Source: Pelagibacterium montanilacus
GTDB lineage: Bacteria; Pseudomonadota; Alphaproteobacteria; Rhizobiales; Devosiaceae
DNA: 64,000 nt
Reading direction: 5' to 3'
Assembly: GCF_003992665.1 (NCBI RefSeq)
Contig: NZ_RZMX01000012.1
Span: 1-64,000, forward strand
In this document: piece by piece, positions 55,222-63,882 of the stretch
Layout of the letters: each line of letters opens with the position of its first letter
Numbering within the stretch: the first letter of the stretch is position 1
The notes under the pieces: generated by a model
The model's input: only the letters and a program-made list of their open reading frames with translations
The model's database searches: none
Told to the model about the DNA's origin: nothing
Program-made: the position numbers and the translations under genes

Positions 55222-56655
55222 ATGCGCGCAGATCACCGGTCGCGACTGCCCCTCGTCTTTATCCTGATCACGGTGTTTCTCGACATCGTGGGACTGGGCA
55301 TAATCCTGCCCGTCCTGCCCGGCCTGATCCTCGAGGTCACTGGGGAATCGGTGGTCGAAGCCGCGGTCATAGGCGGCTACCTCGTGTTCGTTTATGCGAC
55401 CATGCAGTTCTTCTTTTCCCCGATCCTGGGAAACCTCTCGGATCGCTGGGGACGTCGGCCCGTGCTCCTGCTCTCGTTGGTGGGGCTCTCGGTGGACTAC
55501 CTCATCATGGCCTGGGCCCCCACGCTGATCTGGCTGTTCGTCGGCCGGGCACTTTCTGGCATCTGCGGCGCGGCCATGGGAACGGCAACCGCCTATGTCG
55601 CCGACATTACCCCCAAGGAAAAACGCGCCCAGCGCTTCGGGCTGATCGGCGCGGCCTTCGGGCTGGGCTTTATCGTCGGCCCGGTGATCGGCGGTGAGCT
55701 GGGCGAGTTCGGGCCCCGGGCACCCTTCTATTTCGCCGCGGCACTCGCCGCCGCCAATGTGGTCTTCGGCTTTTTCGTCCTGCCCGAAAGCCTCTCCAAG
55801 TTCCGCCGCCGCCGCTTCAACTTCAAGCGCGCCAACCCCTTCGGCGCCATTCTGGCCTTCCGGCACAGCCCGGTGATCATCGTGCTCCTGGGCTGCCTGT
55901 TCCTGTTTGCCCTCGCCGGGCAGACCTATCCCAACGTCTGGAACTTCTTCACCATCCAGCAATTCGACTGGAGCACTTCTCAGGTCGGCCGCTCACTTGC
56001 GGTCTTCGGGATCCTGTTCGCGCTCAGCCAGGCCGTTCTCATCGGGCCCGCCAACCGGCTCGTCGGCCCTGCCGGCACAGTCCTCATCGGCCTCTCCTTC
56101 GCCGTCGTGGCGCTGTTCGGCGTGGCCTTCGTGTGGACCGAACTCGGCCTCTGGACGTTCCTGGTCATCGGCGCCCTGAGCGGGGTGGCCGCGCCCGCCC
56201 TCACCGGTCTTCTGGCCAACAATGTGCGCTCCAACCGCCAGGGCGAGCTTCAGGGCGCGGTCAATGCCACCAACGCGCTCACCGCCATCATCGCCCCGGT
56301 GGCCGCCACCCAGCTTTTTGCCCGTTTTACAGGCGAGAACGCCCCGATCATGTTCCCCGGAGCCCCCTTCTTTGCTTCGGGCATTCTTGTCACGTTCTCC
56401 GTCGGCGTCTTCCTTTACGCCGCGTTCCGGTTCGACCTCTTCGGCTCGCACCTGACCGAGGAGGCGACCAGGCCCGTAATGAGCCCGCCGCACGGCCAGG
56501 CCGTCAATCTTCCAGCCATCGAGCAGCAATTGCGCGAGCAGGACATCGCGCTCGAAGACCTCATGGATCTCGAAAACATCGTGATCACCGGCAACGCCCC
56601 GCCTGTCGACGAGGGCTCCATGGGCAGCGGGCGCCACCGGCGGCCAGACACCTGA
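55222..56655 (+). CDS. MFS transporter, TCR/Tet type
   Basis: This 477-residue protein has twelve membrane segments. The first loop contains the MFS signature GNLSDRWGRRPVLL, and TAYVADITPKEKRAQRFGLIGAAFGLGFIVGP matches the fifth-helix motif of TCR/Tet proteins. About 65 residues after the last helix form a soluble, acidic, helical tail (LPAIEQQLREQDIALEDLMDLENI) that is longer than usual. The exported compound is unknown. Confidence 0.92.
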   Translation: MRADHRSRLPLVFILITVFLDIVGLGIILPVLPGLILEVTGESVVEAAVIGGYLVFVYATMQFFFSPILGNLSDRWGRRPVLLLSLVGLSVDYLIMAWAPTLIWLFVGRALSGICGAAMGTATAYVADITPKEKRAQRFGLIGAAFGLGFIVGPVIGGELGEFGPRAPFYFAAALAAANVVFGFFVLPESLSKFRRRRFNFKRANPFGAILAFRHSPVIIVLLGCLFLFALAGQTYPNVWNFFTIQQFDWSTSQVGRSLAVFGILFALSQAVLIGPANRLVGPAGTVLIGLSFAVVALFGVAFVWTELGLWTFLVIGALSGVAAPALTGLLANNVRSNRQGELQGAVNATNALTAIIAPVAATQLFARFTGENAPIMFPGAPFFASGILVTFSVGVFLYAAFRFDLFGSHLTEEATRPVMSPPHGQAVNLPAIEQQLREQDIALEDLMDLENIVITGNAPPVDEGSMGSGRHRRPDT

Positions 56656-56661
56656 CAACGA

Positions 56662-56690
56662 AAAACGCCGGGTCAATGACCCAGCGTTTT
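56662..56690. terminator. Bidirectional terminator between MFS and gnd
   Basis: Arms AAAACGC-c-GGGTC and GACCC-a-GCGTTTT around a 3-nt loop, with A and T runs at the two ends. It serves convergent genes. Confidence 0.88.
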
Positions 56691-56712
56691 CCATCTGGTT
56701 GGTCTCGGGGGC

Positions 56713-58131
56713 TCAGCCCGCCTTGCCGATCAGACTAGGCCAGTCATGGTGGAAGTCGCCGTCCTCATCGGTCCGTTTGAAGCCATGCGCGCCGAAGAAG
56801 TCGCGCTGGCCCTGGGTAATGTTGGTGGTCCCCTGCGCCTGCCGGTAAGCGTCGAAATACGCGAGCGCCGAGGACAGGCACGGCGTGGGCAACTCGGCCA
56901 TGGCACAGGCGGCGACGACCTCGCGCAGCGACCCGTTGGACTCTTTCATCATTGTGACGAAATCGGGCTGGGTCAGAAGGTTGGCCGCGTCGCCCTTGGC
57001 GAAGGCCTGGGAAATCGTGTCCAGGAACCGCGAGCGGATGATGCAACCCGCGCGCCAGATCTTGGCGATCTCGTCGAGCGGAAGATCCCATCCGTTTTCT
57101 TCGGAAGCCTTGGCCATCACGGCAAAGCCCTGCGCGTAAGCGGCGATCTTGCCGGCCAGCAGTGCGTTCTCGAGCGTCTTGAGGTCGACCCTCGCCTTGC
57201 CCTTGGGCGCCGCGCCATAGAGTTTTTCGCCCGCGATCCGCTCTGGCTTCATGGCCGAGATCGACCGCGCCGCCACCGCACCCTCGATCGTTGTTGCCGA
57301 CACGCCGAGATTGAGCGCCTCGATCGCCGACCAGCGCCCGGTGCCCTTCTGGCCGGCCTGATCGACGATGATCTCGACCAGCGGGCGCCCGGATTTGCTG
57401 TCCACCGCGTCGAGCACGTGAGAGGTGATTTCGATCAGGTAGGAATCGAGCGGCCCCTTGTTCCACTCGCGGAACACTTCGGCACACTGGGCCGGGCTCA
57501 TGTCCAGCCCGTCACGCATCACGCCATAGACCTCGGCGATCATCTGCATGTCGGCATACTCGATGCCATTGTGGATCGTCTTTACGAAATGGCCCGCGCC
57601 CCCGGTCCCAAGATAGGCGCAGCACGGCTCGCCATTGAACTTGGCCGAGATCGCCTTGAGCACCTCTTCGGCATTGTGCCACTCGTCCTCGGACCCGCCG
57701 ACCATGATCGAGGGACCGTGCCGCGCGCCTTCCTCGCCGCCCGAGACGCCGATGCCGAGAAATCCGATTCCCGTGCCGTCGAGCTCGGCAAAGCGCCGGA
57801 CCGTGTCGTGATAATTGGCATTGCCCGCATCGATGATCACGTCGCCCTTCTCGAGGTGCGGCTTGAGTTGGGCGATCACCGCGTCCACGGGATCGCCGGC
57901 CTTGACCATGATGATGACAGAGCGCGGCGCTTTCAGCATGGACACGAAGGTTGCGATATCGGCGTCGCCGCTGACGCGGTCGGCCAGCGGCCCGGCATTG
58001 GCGATGAACGCCTCGATCTTGTCGGGCGTGCGGTTGTTCACCGCGATCCTGTACCCGTTGTCCGCAATATTGAGCGCAAGGTTTTCGCCCATGACACCGA
58101 GCCCGACCAGTCCGATATCTGCTTGAGGCAT
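56713..58131 (-). CDS. gnd: 6-phosphogluconate dehydrogenase, decarboxylating
   Basis: It oxidises 6-phosphogluconate to ribulose-5-phosphate with NADP. The Rossmann motif is IGLVGLGVMGENLALN; substrate residues lie in GVSGGEEGARHGPSIMVGG; and the family signature is near residue 250. Length is 472 residues, the long enterobacterial-type form. ATG at 58131 has GGGGAGA upstream. It is divergent from gntK across a LacI-type operator. Confidence 0.97.
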   Translation of the reverse strand: MPQADIGLVGLGVMGENLALNIADNGYRIAVNNRTPDKIEAFIANAGPLADRVSGDADIATFVSMLKAPRSVIIMVKAGDPVDAVIAQLKPHLEKGDVIIDAGNANYHDTVRRFAELDGTGIGFLGIGVSGGEEGARHGPSIMVGGSEDEWHNAEEVLKAISAKFNGEPCCAYLGTGGAGHFVKTIHNGIEYADMQMIAEVYGVMRDGLDMSPAQCAEVFREWNKGPLDSYLIEITSHVLDAVDSKSGRPLVEIIVDQAGQKGTGRWSAIEALNLGVSATTIEGAVAARSISAMKPERIAGEKLYGAAPKGKARVDLKTLENALLAGKIAAYAQGFAVMAKASEENGWDLPLDEIAKIWRAGCIIRSRFLDTISQAFAKGDAANLLTQPDFVTMMKESNGSLREVVAACAMAELPTPCLSSALAYFDAYRQAQGTTNITQGQRDFFGAHGFKRTDEDGDFHHDWPSLIGKAG

Positions 58132-58269
58132 CTGGTTTTCTCCCCGAGGATGTTGTCTTTGGTGCGCGCTGCGTGCATGAGACAGCATGGTGGCGCGAGT
58201 GATGTGCTCCCGGTTTAATCGGTTTGGGGCAAGAATGCGAGCGCGGCTGTACCGGTATCATGCGAGAAA

Positions 58270-58283
58270 TGTAACCGGTTACA
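58270..58283. promoter_or_regulatory. LacI/GntR-type operator between gnd and gntK
   Basis: The 14-bp perfect palindrome TGTAACCGGTTACA lies 25 bp before the gntK ATG. A related half-degenerate site, TGTACCGGTATCA, lies at 58248-58260, centred about 23 bp (two helical turns) away. The CG-centred palindrome is typical of LacI-family regulators of gluconate genes. Confidence 0.75.
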
Positions 58284-58308
58284 CGCCGCGCACGGGGCAA
58301 GACGAGAA

Positions 58309-58887
58309 ATGAACGAAACGCACTTCGATACCGCTTCGGCCAACGCCGAGGGCTTGCGAAAGGCCCGGCTGTTCGTGGTCATGGGCGTCTCGGGATCGGG
58401 CAAGTCCACCATCGGCGAAGCGCTGGCCGACCGCATCGGCGCAGCGTTCATCGACGCAGACGATCTGCACCCCAGGGCCAATGTGGCCAAAATGGCCGGC
58501 GGACACGCGCTCGAGGATTCCGACCGCTGGCCCTGGCTCGAGATCGTCGCCAACGCCATGCGCGACCGCGCCCAGAGCATGGGCAGCAGCGTGTGCGCCT
58601 GCTCGGCGCTCAAGCGCAGCTATCGCGATTTTCTGGTTCGGCACGCGGGCGAGGCGATCGGCTTCGTCCATCTTCATGGGGACAAGGCGGTGATCGCCGA
58701 GCGCCAGTCGGGTCGCAAGGGCCACTTCATGCCCTCGAGCCTCCTCAAGAGCCAGTTCGATACCCTCGAGCCGCTGGCTCGGGACGAACTGGGCGTCCTG
58801 ATCGACGTCAGCGGCACGGTAAGCGAGACCATAGATGCCGCCGCGCGCGCACTGGGCGCACCCGGTCAGCGCAGCTCGACCTCGTAG
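58309..58887 (+). CDS. gntK: Gluconokinase
   Basis: It phosphorylates gluconate to 6-phosphogluconate, the substrate of the divergent gnd. The P-loop is VVMGVSGSGKST. Further motifs are DADDLHPRANVAKMAGG and CSALKRSYRDFLV. Length is 192 residues, with about 18 extra at the N-terminus compared with E. coli. It overlaps the TraB/GumN gene tail-to-tail by 22 bp. Confidence 0.95.
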   Translation: MNETHFDTASANAEGLRKARLFVVMGVSGSGKSTIGEALADRIGAAFIDADDLHPRANVAKMAGGHALEDSDRWPWLEIVANAMRDRAQSMGSSVCACSALKRSYRDFLVRHAGEAIGFVHLHGDKAVIAERQSGRKGHFMPSSLLKSQFDTLEPLARDELGVLIDVSGTVSETIDAAARALGAPGQRSSTS

Positions 58888-59732
58888 CCACGCGCCTCGA
58901 GCAGCTCGGGGATCGAGCCCTCGCCCACGAAATGACCGAGCCCCACCGCGACCAGCGCCGTGCCCCCGTCGGCCACGATCTCCTCAATCTGGTCGGCAAA
59001 GCCGATATTGCGCTGGGTAAAGAGCCGGTCGTGGAATTCCGGCGCCGTCACATAGGCTTGCTCAATGGACTCCGCCAGCGCGTCCAGGTCACCATCGGCC
59101 CAGGCGTCCACCTGCTCGACCATCGCATCACCCGAATTACGGATATCCAGCAGCGTCTGGCGCAGCATTTCGATCTGCGCCTCCTCGCTCATCCCCGCCA
59201 GGGTTTCGATCTGCTCCTCGACCGTCTCGAAGGCCAGAATCCGCTTGCCGGCGTCCTCCGCCTCCGCTTCGATCAGGAGGTCTAGGCTGTTGGCCGGATC
59301 GAACCCGGCTTCCACCAGCGGTATCGTGGTCAGTTGCAGCGCCGCGAACCAGGGCTGGACATGATTGATCGCCTCGATAGGCACCCCATAGGTCTCGAGC
59401 GCGTCCTCCAGCAGCGCGAAATCGTCCGCCTCCAGCCTCTCACTCAACGAAGCCTCGGGCGAAAGCGCACGCTCCATGATGTCCGGCACCATCGCCTCGG
59501 GATCGCCCGCGCCTGCCAGTTCGAGCCACACCACATCGGCCGCCTCGAACGCGGCGTCAAAGGCCTCGGTGCGCCACGCGGCCCCATCGCGCATCAGATG
59601 GATGGTCCCCACCATATAGACGGTCGCATCCTCCTCCTCGATCACCCACAGCGGAGGCTCTGCAAGAGCCGCCCCCCCGATCATCGAGACGGTTCCGGCC
59701 AAAAGGAGAGGTGCAACAAGGCGAGAGGGCAT
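58866..59732 (-). CDS. TraB/GumN family protein
   Basis: This 288-residue exported protein has a signal peptide (LVAPLLLAGTVSMIGGAALAE). The family motifs are VYMVGTIHLMRDG near the start and VAVGLGHFVGEGSIPELLEARG near the end. These are thought to be divergent metalloprotease-like proteins of uncertain function. ATG at 59732 has AAGGAAAG upstream. Confidence 0.9.
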   Translation of the reverse strand: MPSRLVAPLLLAGTVSMIGGAALAEPPLWVIEEEDATVYMVGTIHLMRDGAAWRTEAFDAAFEAADVVWLELAGAGDPEAMVPDIMERALSPEASLSERLEADDFALLEDALETYGVPIEAINHVQPWFAALQLTTIPLVEAGFDPANSLDLLIEAEAEDAGKRILAFETVEEQIETLAGMSEEAQIEMLRQTLLDIRNSGDAMVEQVDAWADGDLDALAESIEQAYVTAPEFHDRLFTQRNIGFADQIEEIVADGGTALVAVGLGHFVGEGSIPELLEARGYEVELR

Positions 59733-59783
59733 GGGCTTTCCTTTTTCGATAAAGGGGGTCGATGACCACCGGACCATAACAAA

Positions 59784-59812
59784 GGGGCCGCTCCGTGTCC
59801 CGGAACGGCCCC
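59784..59812 (-). terminator. Terminator after csbD
   Basis: Arms GGGGCCG/CGGCCCC and TCCG/CGGA with a mismatch between them, read on minus into TTTGTT. It lies 22 bp past the csbD stop. Confidence 0.75.
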
Positions 59813-59834
59813 CAAGAGGGAATGGTGAGTGAAG

Positions 59835-60017
59835 TCAGTCTTCGAGCTTGTCGCGCACGGCGTCCTTGGCCTTGCCGGACTTCTCCTGAACATGGCCCTT
59901 GGCCTTGTCCATCTTGCCCTCGGCCTGAAGCTGTTCGTTTCCGACAGCCTTGCCAACGGCTTCCTTTACGGCACCCTTGGCTTTGTTGCCGGCGCCTTTG
60001 ACTTCATCTTTGTGCAT
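59835..60017 (-). CDS. CsbD family stress protein
   Basis: This 60-residue, highly charged, probably disordered protein has the CsbD pattern (HKDEVKGAGNKAKGAVKEAVGKAVGNEQLQAEGKMDKAKGHVQEKSGKAKDAV). ATG at 60017 has AAGGTGAG eight bases upstream; a start at 60056 lacks one. An EcfG-type promoter lies just upstream, as expected for a general stress gene. Confidence 0.92.
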   Translation of the reverse strand: MHKDEVKGAGNKAKGAVKEAVGKAVGNEQLQAEGKMDKAKGHVQEKSGKAKDAVRDKLED

Positions 60018-60846
60018 GGGATGTCTCACCTTGGTAGGATGAACATATAACGTCATGCACGAGGACAGGTTCCTTCACGCCTGCGTTACTGCGCGGCGTA
60101 GGCTCCATCGACGAGATGGTACGATCGGTGATGAACGAAGCCTCGTCCGAGAGCAGGAAGGCCACGAGCGCCGCCACTTCCTCGGGCTTGCCCAGCCGGC
60201 CGATCGGATGCAGCCCGGTCAGCTGCTCTTGCGCCTCTGCGTCGAGGTTATCGTCGATCAGCGGCGTCTTGATGAACCCCGGTCCCACGGCGTTCACGCG
60301 GATGCCCTTCGCCGAATATTCGATCGCGGCGGTCTTGGTGAGCCCCACTACGCCGTGCTTGGCGGCCACATAGCCCGAGGCCGTCGCAAAGCCATTGGTC
60401 CCCAGAATAGATGAGACATTGACGATCGCGCCGCCGCCCCGCTCGAGCATGGCCGGGATCTGGTGCTTCATGCAGTAGAATACCGAGTTGAGATTCACCG
60501 CGATGACCTTGTTCCAGCCCTCGTCGCTGGTCTCGGCCACCGGCTTGTTGTCGCCTGCGATCCCGGCGTTGTTGACGGCGAGGTCCAGACCACCGAATGT
60601 CGAGACGGCATGCCTGACCATTTCGGCCACCGCCGCCGGGTCCGCCACATCGGCGCGCACAGCGCTGGCCTCGCCACCCGCCGCCTCGATCTCCCCGACC
60701 ACCGACTTCGCACCATCGAGGTCCAGGTCCGAGACCACCACTCTGGCGCCGGCCCCGGCCAGCTTGAGGCTGACCGCCTTGCCGATGCCCGAAGCCCCGC
60801 CTGTAACCAGGGCGACCTTGTCCTTGAACCCGTCCGTCATGTCCAA
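60004..60846 (-). CDS. Short-chain dehydrogenase, 3' end frameshifted
   Basis: A 280-residue SDR with cofactor motif VTGGASGIGKAV, NNAGIAG, catalytic Ser in VNVSSILG, and YVAAKHG (Tyr and Lys). Up to FLLSDEASFIT it is canonical. It then runs 39 residues (DRTISSMEPTPRS...) unlike any SDR end. A different frame from 60124 reads SYHLVDGAYAAQ and stops at 60086, the expected SDR C-terminus. This means one base is missing near 60125. The intact protein would have about 253 residues. The frameshift makes it read into csbD. Confidence 0.88.
   Translation of the reverse strand: MDMTDGFKDKVALVTGGASGIGKAVSLKLAGAGARVVVSDLDLDGAKSVVGEIEAAGGEASAVRADVADPAAVAEMVRHAVSTFGGLDLAVNNAGIAGDNKPVAETSDEGWNKVIAVNLNSVFYCMKHQIPAMLERGGGAIVNVSSILGTNGFATASGYVAAKHGVVGLTKTAAIEYSAKGIRVNAVGPGFIKTPLIDDNLDAEAQEQLTGLHPIGRLGKPEEVAALVAFLLSDEASFITDRTISSMEPTPRSNAGVKEPVLVHDVICSSYQGETSHAQR
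60050..60074 (-). promoter_or_regulatory. EcfG-type general stress promoter of csbD
   Basis: On minus: GGAAC at 60074-60070, a 16-bp spacer, and CGTT at 60053-60050. This matches the alphaproteobacterial EcfG consensus (GGAAC-N16-17-CGTT) and is 33 bp before the csbD ATG. It lies inside the read-through end of the SDR frame. Confidence 0.75.
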
Positions 60847-61109
60847 TCTCCGTGTTCTGGTTGTGCTGGGCGCCGTGCGCCCGCCTTCATGGGAGATGGG
60901 AATTCAGTGGCATGAACGAAAGGTGCGGCGACCACGCTCCCCGACACTGAACCGCCCGGCAATGGCCTCCAGATCGCCCAAACCCTGCCCGAACCTCGTC
61001 ACACCCGGCGTTCACGTTGGCATCACGAACTCGCGATCAGGCGGGCTCGGAGGGCGGCAGGCAGTCGTGCTGGCGCCCTTGCCTACCGACGAAATCCAGG
61101 AGTAGACCG

Positions 61110-61442
61110 TTGAAAAACATCACACTTACCCTCGCCACCGCATTCGGGCTCACCATCGGCGCGGCAGGCGGCGCTTTCGCGCAAGGGGTCGATTTCAACT
61201 CGGTTGACGCCAACAATGACGGCCAGGTCAGCTTTGAGGAGCTTCAGGCTCTCCTCCCGAACATGACCCCGGAGGACTTTGACGTGCTCGATGCCTCGGG
61301 CACCGGCAGCCTTTCGCAGGCCGAATTCAACGTGCTGCTCGAAGCTCCGGCCGAACCAGCTCCCGCGGATCCGATGGCCCCAGCCGAGCCAGCCCCTGCG
61401 GATCCGATGGCCCCTGCCGATCCCATGGCGCCTGCGCCCTGA
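61110..61442 (+). CDS. EF-hand protein with Pro/Ala repeat tail
   Basis: This 110-residue exported protein has a signal peptide (KNITLTLATAFGLTIGAAGGAFA). Two EF-hand loops follow: DANNDGQVSFEE, a complete calcium loop, and DASGTGSLSQAE, also nearly canonical. The last 30 residues are repeats of PAEPAPADPMAP. Start TTG at 61110 with AGGAG eight bases upstream; a longer frame starts without a signal peptide. Probably a periplasmic calcium-binding protein. Confidence 0.82.
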   Translation: MKNITLTLATAFGLTIGAAGGAFAQGVDFNSVDANNDGQVSFEELQALLPNMTPEDFDVLDASGTGSLSQAEFNVLLEAPAEPAPADPMAPAEPAPADPMAPADPMAPAP

Positions 61443-61470
61443 TCGCGCCGCCACATTGCAATCCTCCCGG

Positions 61471-61502
61471 CCGCCCTGCGCTCATCGCGCGGGGCGGTTT
61501 TT
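61471..61502 (+). terminator. Terminator after EF-hand gene
   Basis: Arms CCGCCC-t-GCGC and GCGC-g-GGGCGG with a 5-nt loop, followed by TTTTT. Confidence 0.88.
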
Positions 61503-61598
61503 CCATGAACGTTCTGTGACATGGGCCCGGTCCCCTTGCCCGCTCAAACCGCTTCCTGCAAAAGGCGTATGTCGAGACCATAAGGGGGAGGCACGGCG

Positions 61599-62825
61599 AT
61601 GCAGCAAGGTGTCGAGGGGAACCGCACTCCTGAAGCCAGGGGCACGCCTCTCGAAGTCTTTGTCGCGTTTCTGATGCTTGGGCTGACCTCGTTCGGCGGC
61701 CCCATCGCTCATCTGGGCTATTTCCGGACCGAGTTCGTCGAGCGGCGCAAATGGCTCGATGATCGCAGCTATGCCGATCTCGTCGCGCTCTGCCAGTTTC
61801 TCCCCGGTCCCGCTTCGAGCCAGGTTGGGTTCGCCATCGGCCTCTCGCGCGCCGGACCGCTCGGCGCATTGGCCGCATGGACCGCTTTCACCCTGCCCTC
61901 GGCCATCCTGCTCGTCGCCTTCGCCTATGGAGCCGCCGCCTTCGCAGGGCCCGTCGGATCGGGCATCGTCACGGGGCTCAAGATCGTCGCCGTGGCCATC
62001 GTGGCTCAGGCCGTGTGGGGCATGGCCCAGGCCCTTTGTCCGGACCGCGAGCGCGCCGGCATCGCGCTCGGCGCCGTTATCCTTGCCGTCTTCGTGGCTG
62101 GCTCGCTCGGTCAGGTCTCGGCGATCGCGCTCGGCGGGCTCGCCGGCCTGCTCCTTTGCCGCCCCGATCCCGGCACCGCGCGCCCATCGGAGGCCCAACC
62201 CCTCCACATTCCTGTCTCCCGCTCCGCCGGGATCGGATTGCTGGCCGCCTTTGCGCTGCTGCTCCTTGCCTTGCCCCTCCTCGCGGGAACGGCCCAGCCC
62301 ATAGCCATCTTCGATGCCTTCTACCGCGCCGGCGCGCTGGTCTTTGGCGGCGGCCACGTCGTCCTGCCCCTGCTCGAAGCCGAAGTGGTGCAAGGCGGCC
62401 GAGTCGCAGCCGACCAGTTCCTCGCAGGCTATGGCGCGGCACAGGCAGTGCCCGGCCCGCTCTTCACCTTCGCGGCCTATCTCGGTGCGATTCTCGATCC
62501 CGGCCCCAACGGCATCGCCGGCGCGGCCATATCGCTCGTTGCTATCTTCCTGCCCGGGCTGCTCCTGCTGGTCGGTATCATGCCCTTCTGGGACCAGTTG
62601 CGGACCCGGCCCGCCATCCAGGCCGTCATGCGGGGTGCCAATGCGGCGGTCGTCGGCATTCTCGGCGCCGCGCTCTACGATCCGGTGTTCACCAGCGCCA
62701 TCATCGACGGCCCGTCATTCGCCCTCGCCCTCGTCTGCTTCATACTGCTCGTCCGCTTCAGGGCACCGCCCTGGGCGATCGTTATTGCCGGCGCCATTGG
62801 AGGCGTTGCGCTCTCGCTTTTGTGA
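61599..62825 (+). CDS. chrA: Chromate transporter (ChrA), two-domain
   Basis: A 408-residue membrane protein made of two ChrT halves. The first has FLMLGLTSFGGPIAHLGYFR, RRKWLDDRSYADLVALCQFLPGPASSQ; the second has YRAGALVFGGGHVVLPLLEAEVV and FLAGYGAAQAVPGPLFTFAAYLG. It exports or moves chromate; the native substrate may differ. GGGGGAGG precedes the ATG. Confidence 0.94.
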   Translation: MQQGVEGNRTPEARGTPLEVFVAFLMLGLTSFGGPIAHLGYFRTEFVERRKWLDDRSYADLVALCQFLPGPASSQVGFAIGLSRAGPLGALAAWTAFTLPSAILLVAFAYGAAAFAGPVGSGIVTGLKIVAVAIVAQAVWGMAQALCPDRERAGIALGAVILAVFVAGSLGQVSAIALGGLAGLLLCRPDPGTARPSEAQPLHIPVSRSAGIGLLAAFALLLLALPLLAGTAQPIAIFDAFYRAGALVFGGGHVVLPLLEAEVVQGGRVAADQFLAGYGAAQAVPGPLFTFAAYLGAILDPGPNGIAGAAISLVAIFLPGLLLLVGIMPFWDQLRTRPAIQAVMRGANAAVVGILGAALYDPVFTSAIIDGPSFALALVCFILLVRFRAPPWAIVIAGAIGGVALSLL

Positions 62826-62926
62826 AATGTGATCGAACCGTCACACAGCCTATATCGAACTGTCATACGGACATGGTGGAAGGACGGTGCTCAAACAGTC
62901 ACCTGTCCTTTCAAGGAGTTCAGACC

Positions 62927-63805
62927 GTGAACCGCCTGACCATTTCCCTCGCCGCGCTGACGCTTGCCGCGCTCACCGGCACCGCCAACGCCCAGAGCGT
63001 CGCCGACACCTGCCCCGCCACCCTTTCGATGGCCGACACCGGCATCGAAGGCATGGCATCGCTCGATGAGGCCTTCGGCCCTTTCGCGGAAAAGTTCGAG
63101 GAACTGACCGGGGTGGAGCTGGAGCTCTTCTCGCTCTCCAACCGCACCGCTGCCGGCACCGCGCTCGCCTTTGACGAAGTCGACTTCGTCTTCGCCGGCC
63201 CGTCCGAATTCGTCCTCTTCCAGCAGCTCGCCGAAATGGACATCCTGTTCTCGGTCGTGCGTCCCGAATACGGCTCGAGCTTCGTGGTCAAGGCCGACAG
63301 CGGCATCGAATCCATGGCCGACCTTGCCGGCAAGCGCGTCGCCCTCAAGGACGCCGGCTCGACCTCGGGCCACATCTTCCCGATGATGATGATGACCGAG
63401 GCTGGACTTGACGTGGACAGCGACGTCGAGATCATCATGGCCGGCGACGCCCGCATCCAGGTTCTGATCAACGATGACGTCGACGCCATGGGCGGCGGCA
63501 ACAAGGATTGGGACGCCGTGCGCGAGCAGGATCCCGAGACCGAGTATCGCCTCCTGGCCCAGACCGAGACCCTCCCCGGTGACCCGGTCGTGATGCGCGC
63601 TACCCTCGCCCAGGAGTGCCGGGACGCCCTGCGCACCACCCTGGCTGATCACCACGACGAACTCTGGGAAGCGCTGACCGCAACCGACCGCAACGCCGAC
63701 AAGTTCATCGAGCGCGGCGCCTATATGTCGTTCGAGACCGACCCGGCCATCTACGACATGGTCCGCGATGCCTACGAAGTCGCGGGTATCGCGCTGGACG
63801 ACTAG
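62927..63805 (+). CDS. PhnD-like ABC transporter substrate-binding protein
   Basis: This 292-residue exported protein has signal peptide NRLTISLAALTLAALTGTANAQ. It belongs to the phosphate/phosphite/phosphonate binding group (DFVFAGPSEFVLFQQLAEMD, SSFVVKADSGIESMADLAGKRVALKDAGSTSGH). GTG at 62927 has AAGGAG eight bases upstream. A single Pho-box-like half site CTGTCAT lies near 62859. No permease follows directly, as a terminator comes next. Confidence 0.85.
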   Translation: MNRLTISLAALTLAALTGTANAQSVADTCPATLSMADTGIEGMASLDEAFGPFAEKFEELTGVELELFSLSNRTAAGTALAFDEVDFVFAGPSEFVLFQQLAEMDILFSVVRPEYGSSFVVKADSGIESMADLAGKRVALKDAGSTSGHIFPMMMMTEAGLDVDSDVEIIMAGDARIQVLINDDVDAMGGGNKDWDAVREQDPETEYRLLAQTETLPGDPVVMRATLAQECRDALRTTLADHHDELWEALTATDRNADKFIERGAYMSFETDPAIYDMVRDAYEVAGIALDD

Positions 63806-63827
63806 TCCTCCGCCAGACCGACCTCTG

Positions 63828-63860
63828 GCCTCCCCCGGCGCCAGTCTTCGGGGGAGGCTT
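63828..63860 (+). terminator. Terminator after PhnD-like gene
   Basis: Perfect 9-bp arms GCCTCCCCC and GGGGGAGGC with a loop of 13 nt, followed by TT. Confidence 0.75.
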
Positions 63861-63882
63861 TCGCATACCGAAAGGACGACAG

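Noticed and set aside
61877-62926. Long N-terminal extension of the PhnD-like protein
   Set aside because: It overlaps chrA in another frame. The true start is GTG at 62927, with a ribosome site and signal peptide.
62820-62926. Pho box before the PhnD-like gene
   Set aside because: One CTGTCAT half site is present, but the second half at the required spacing is not, so no Pho box is called.
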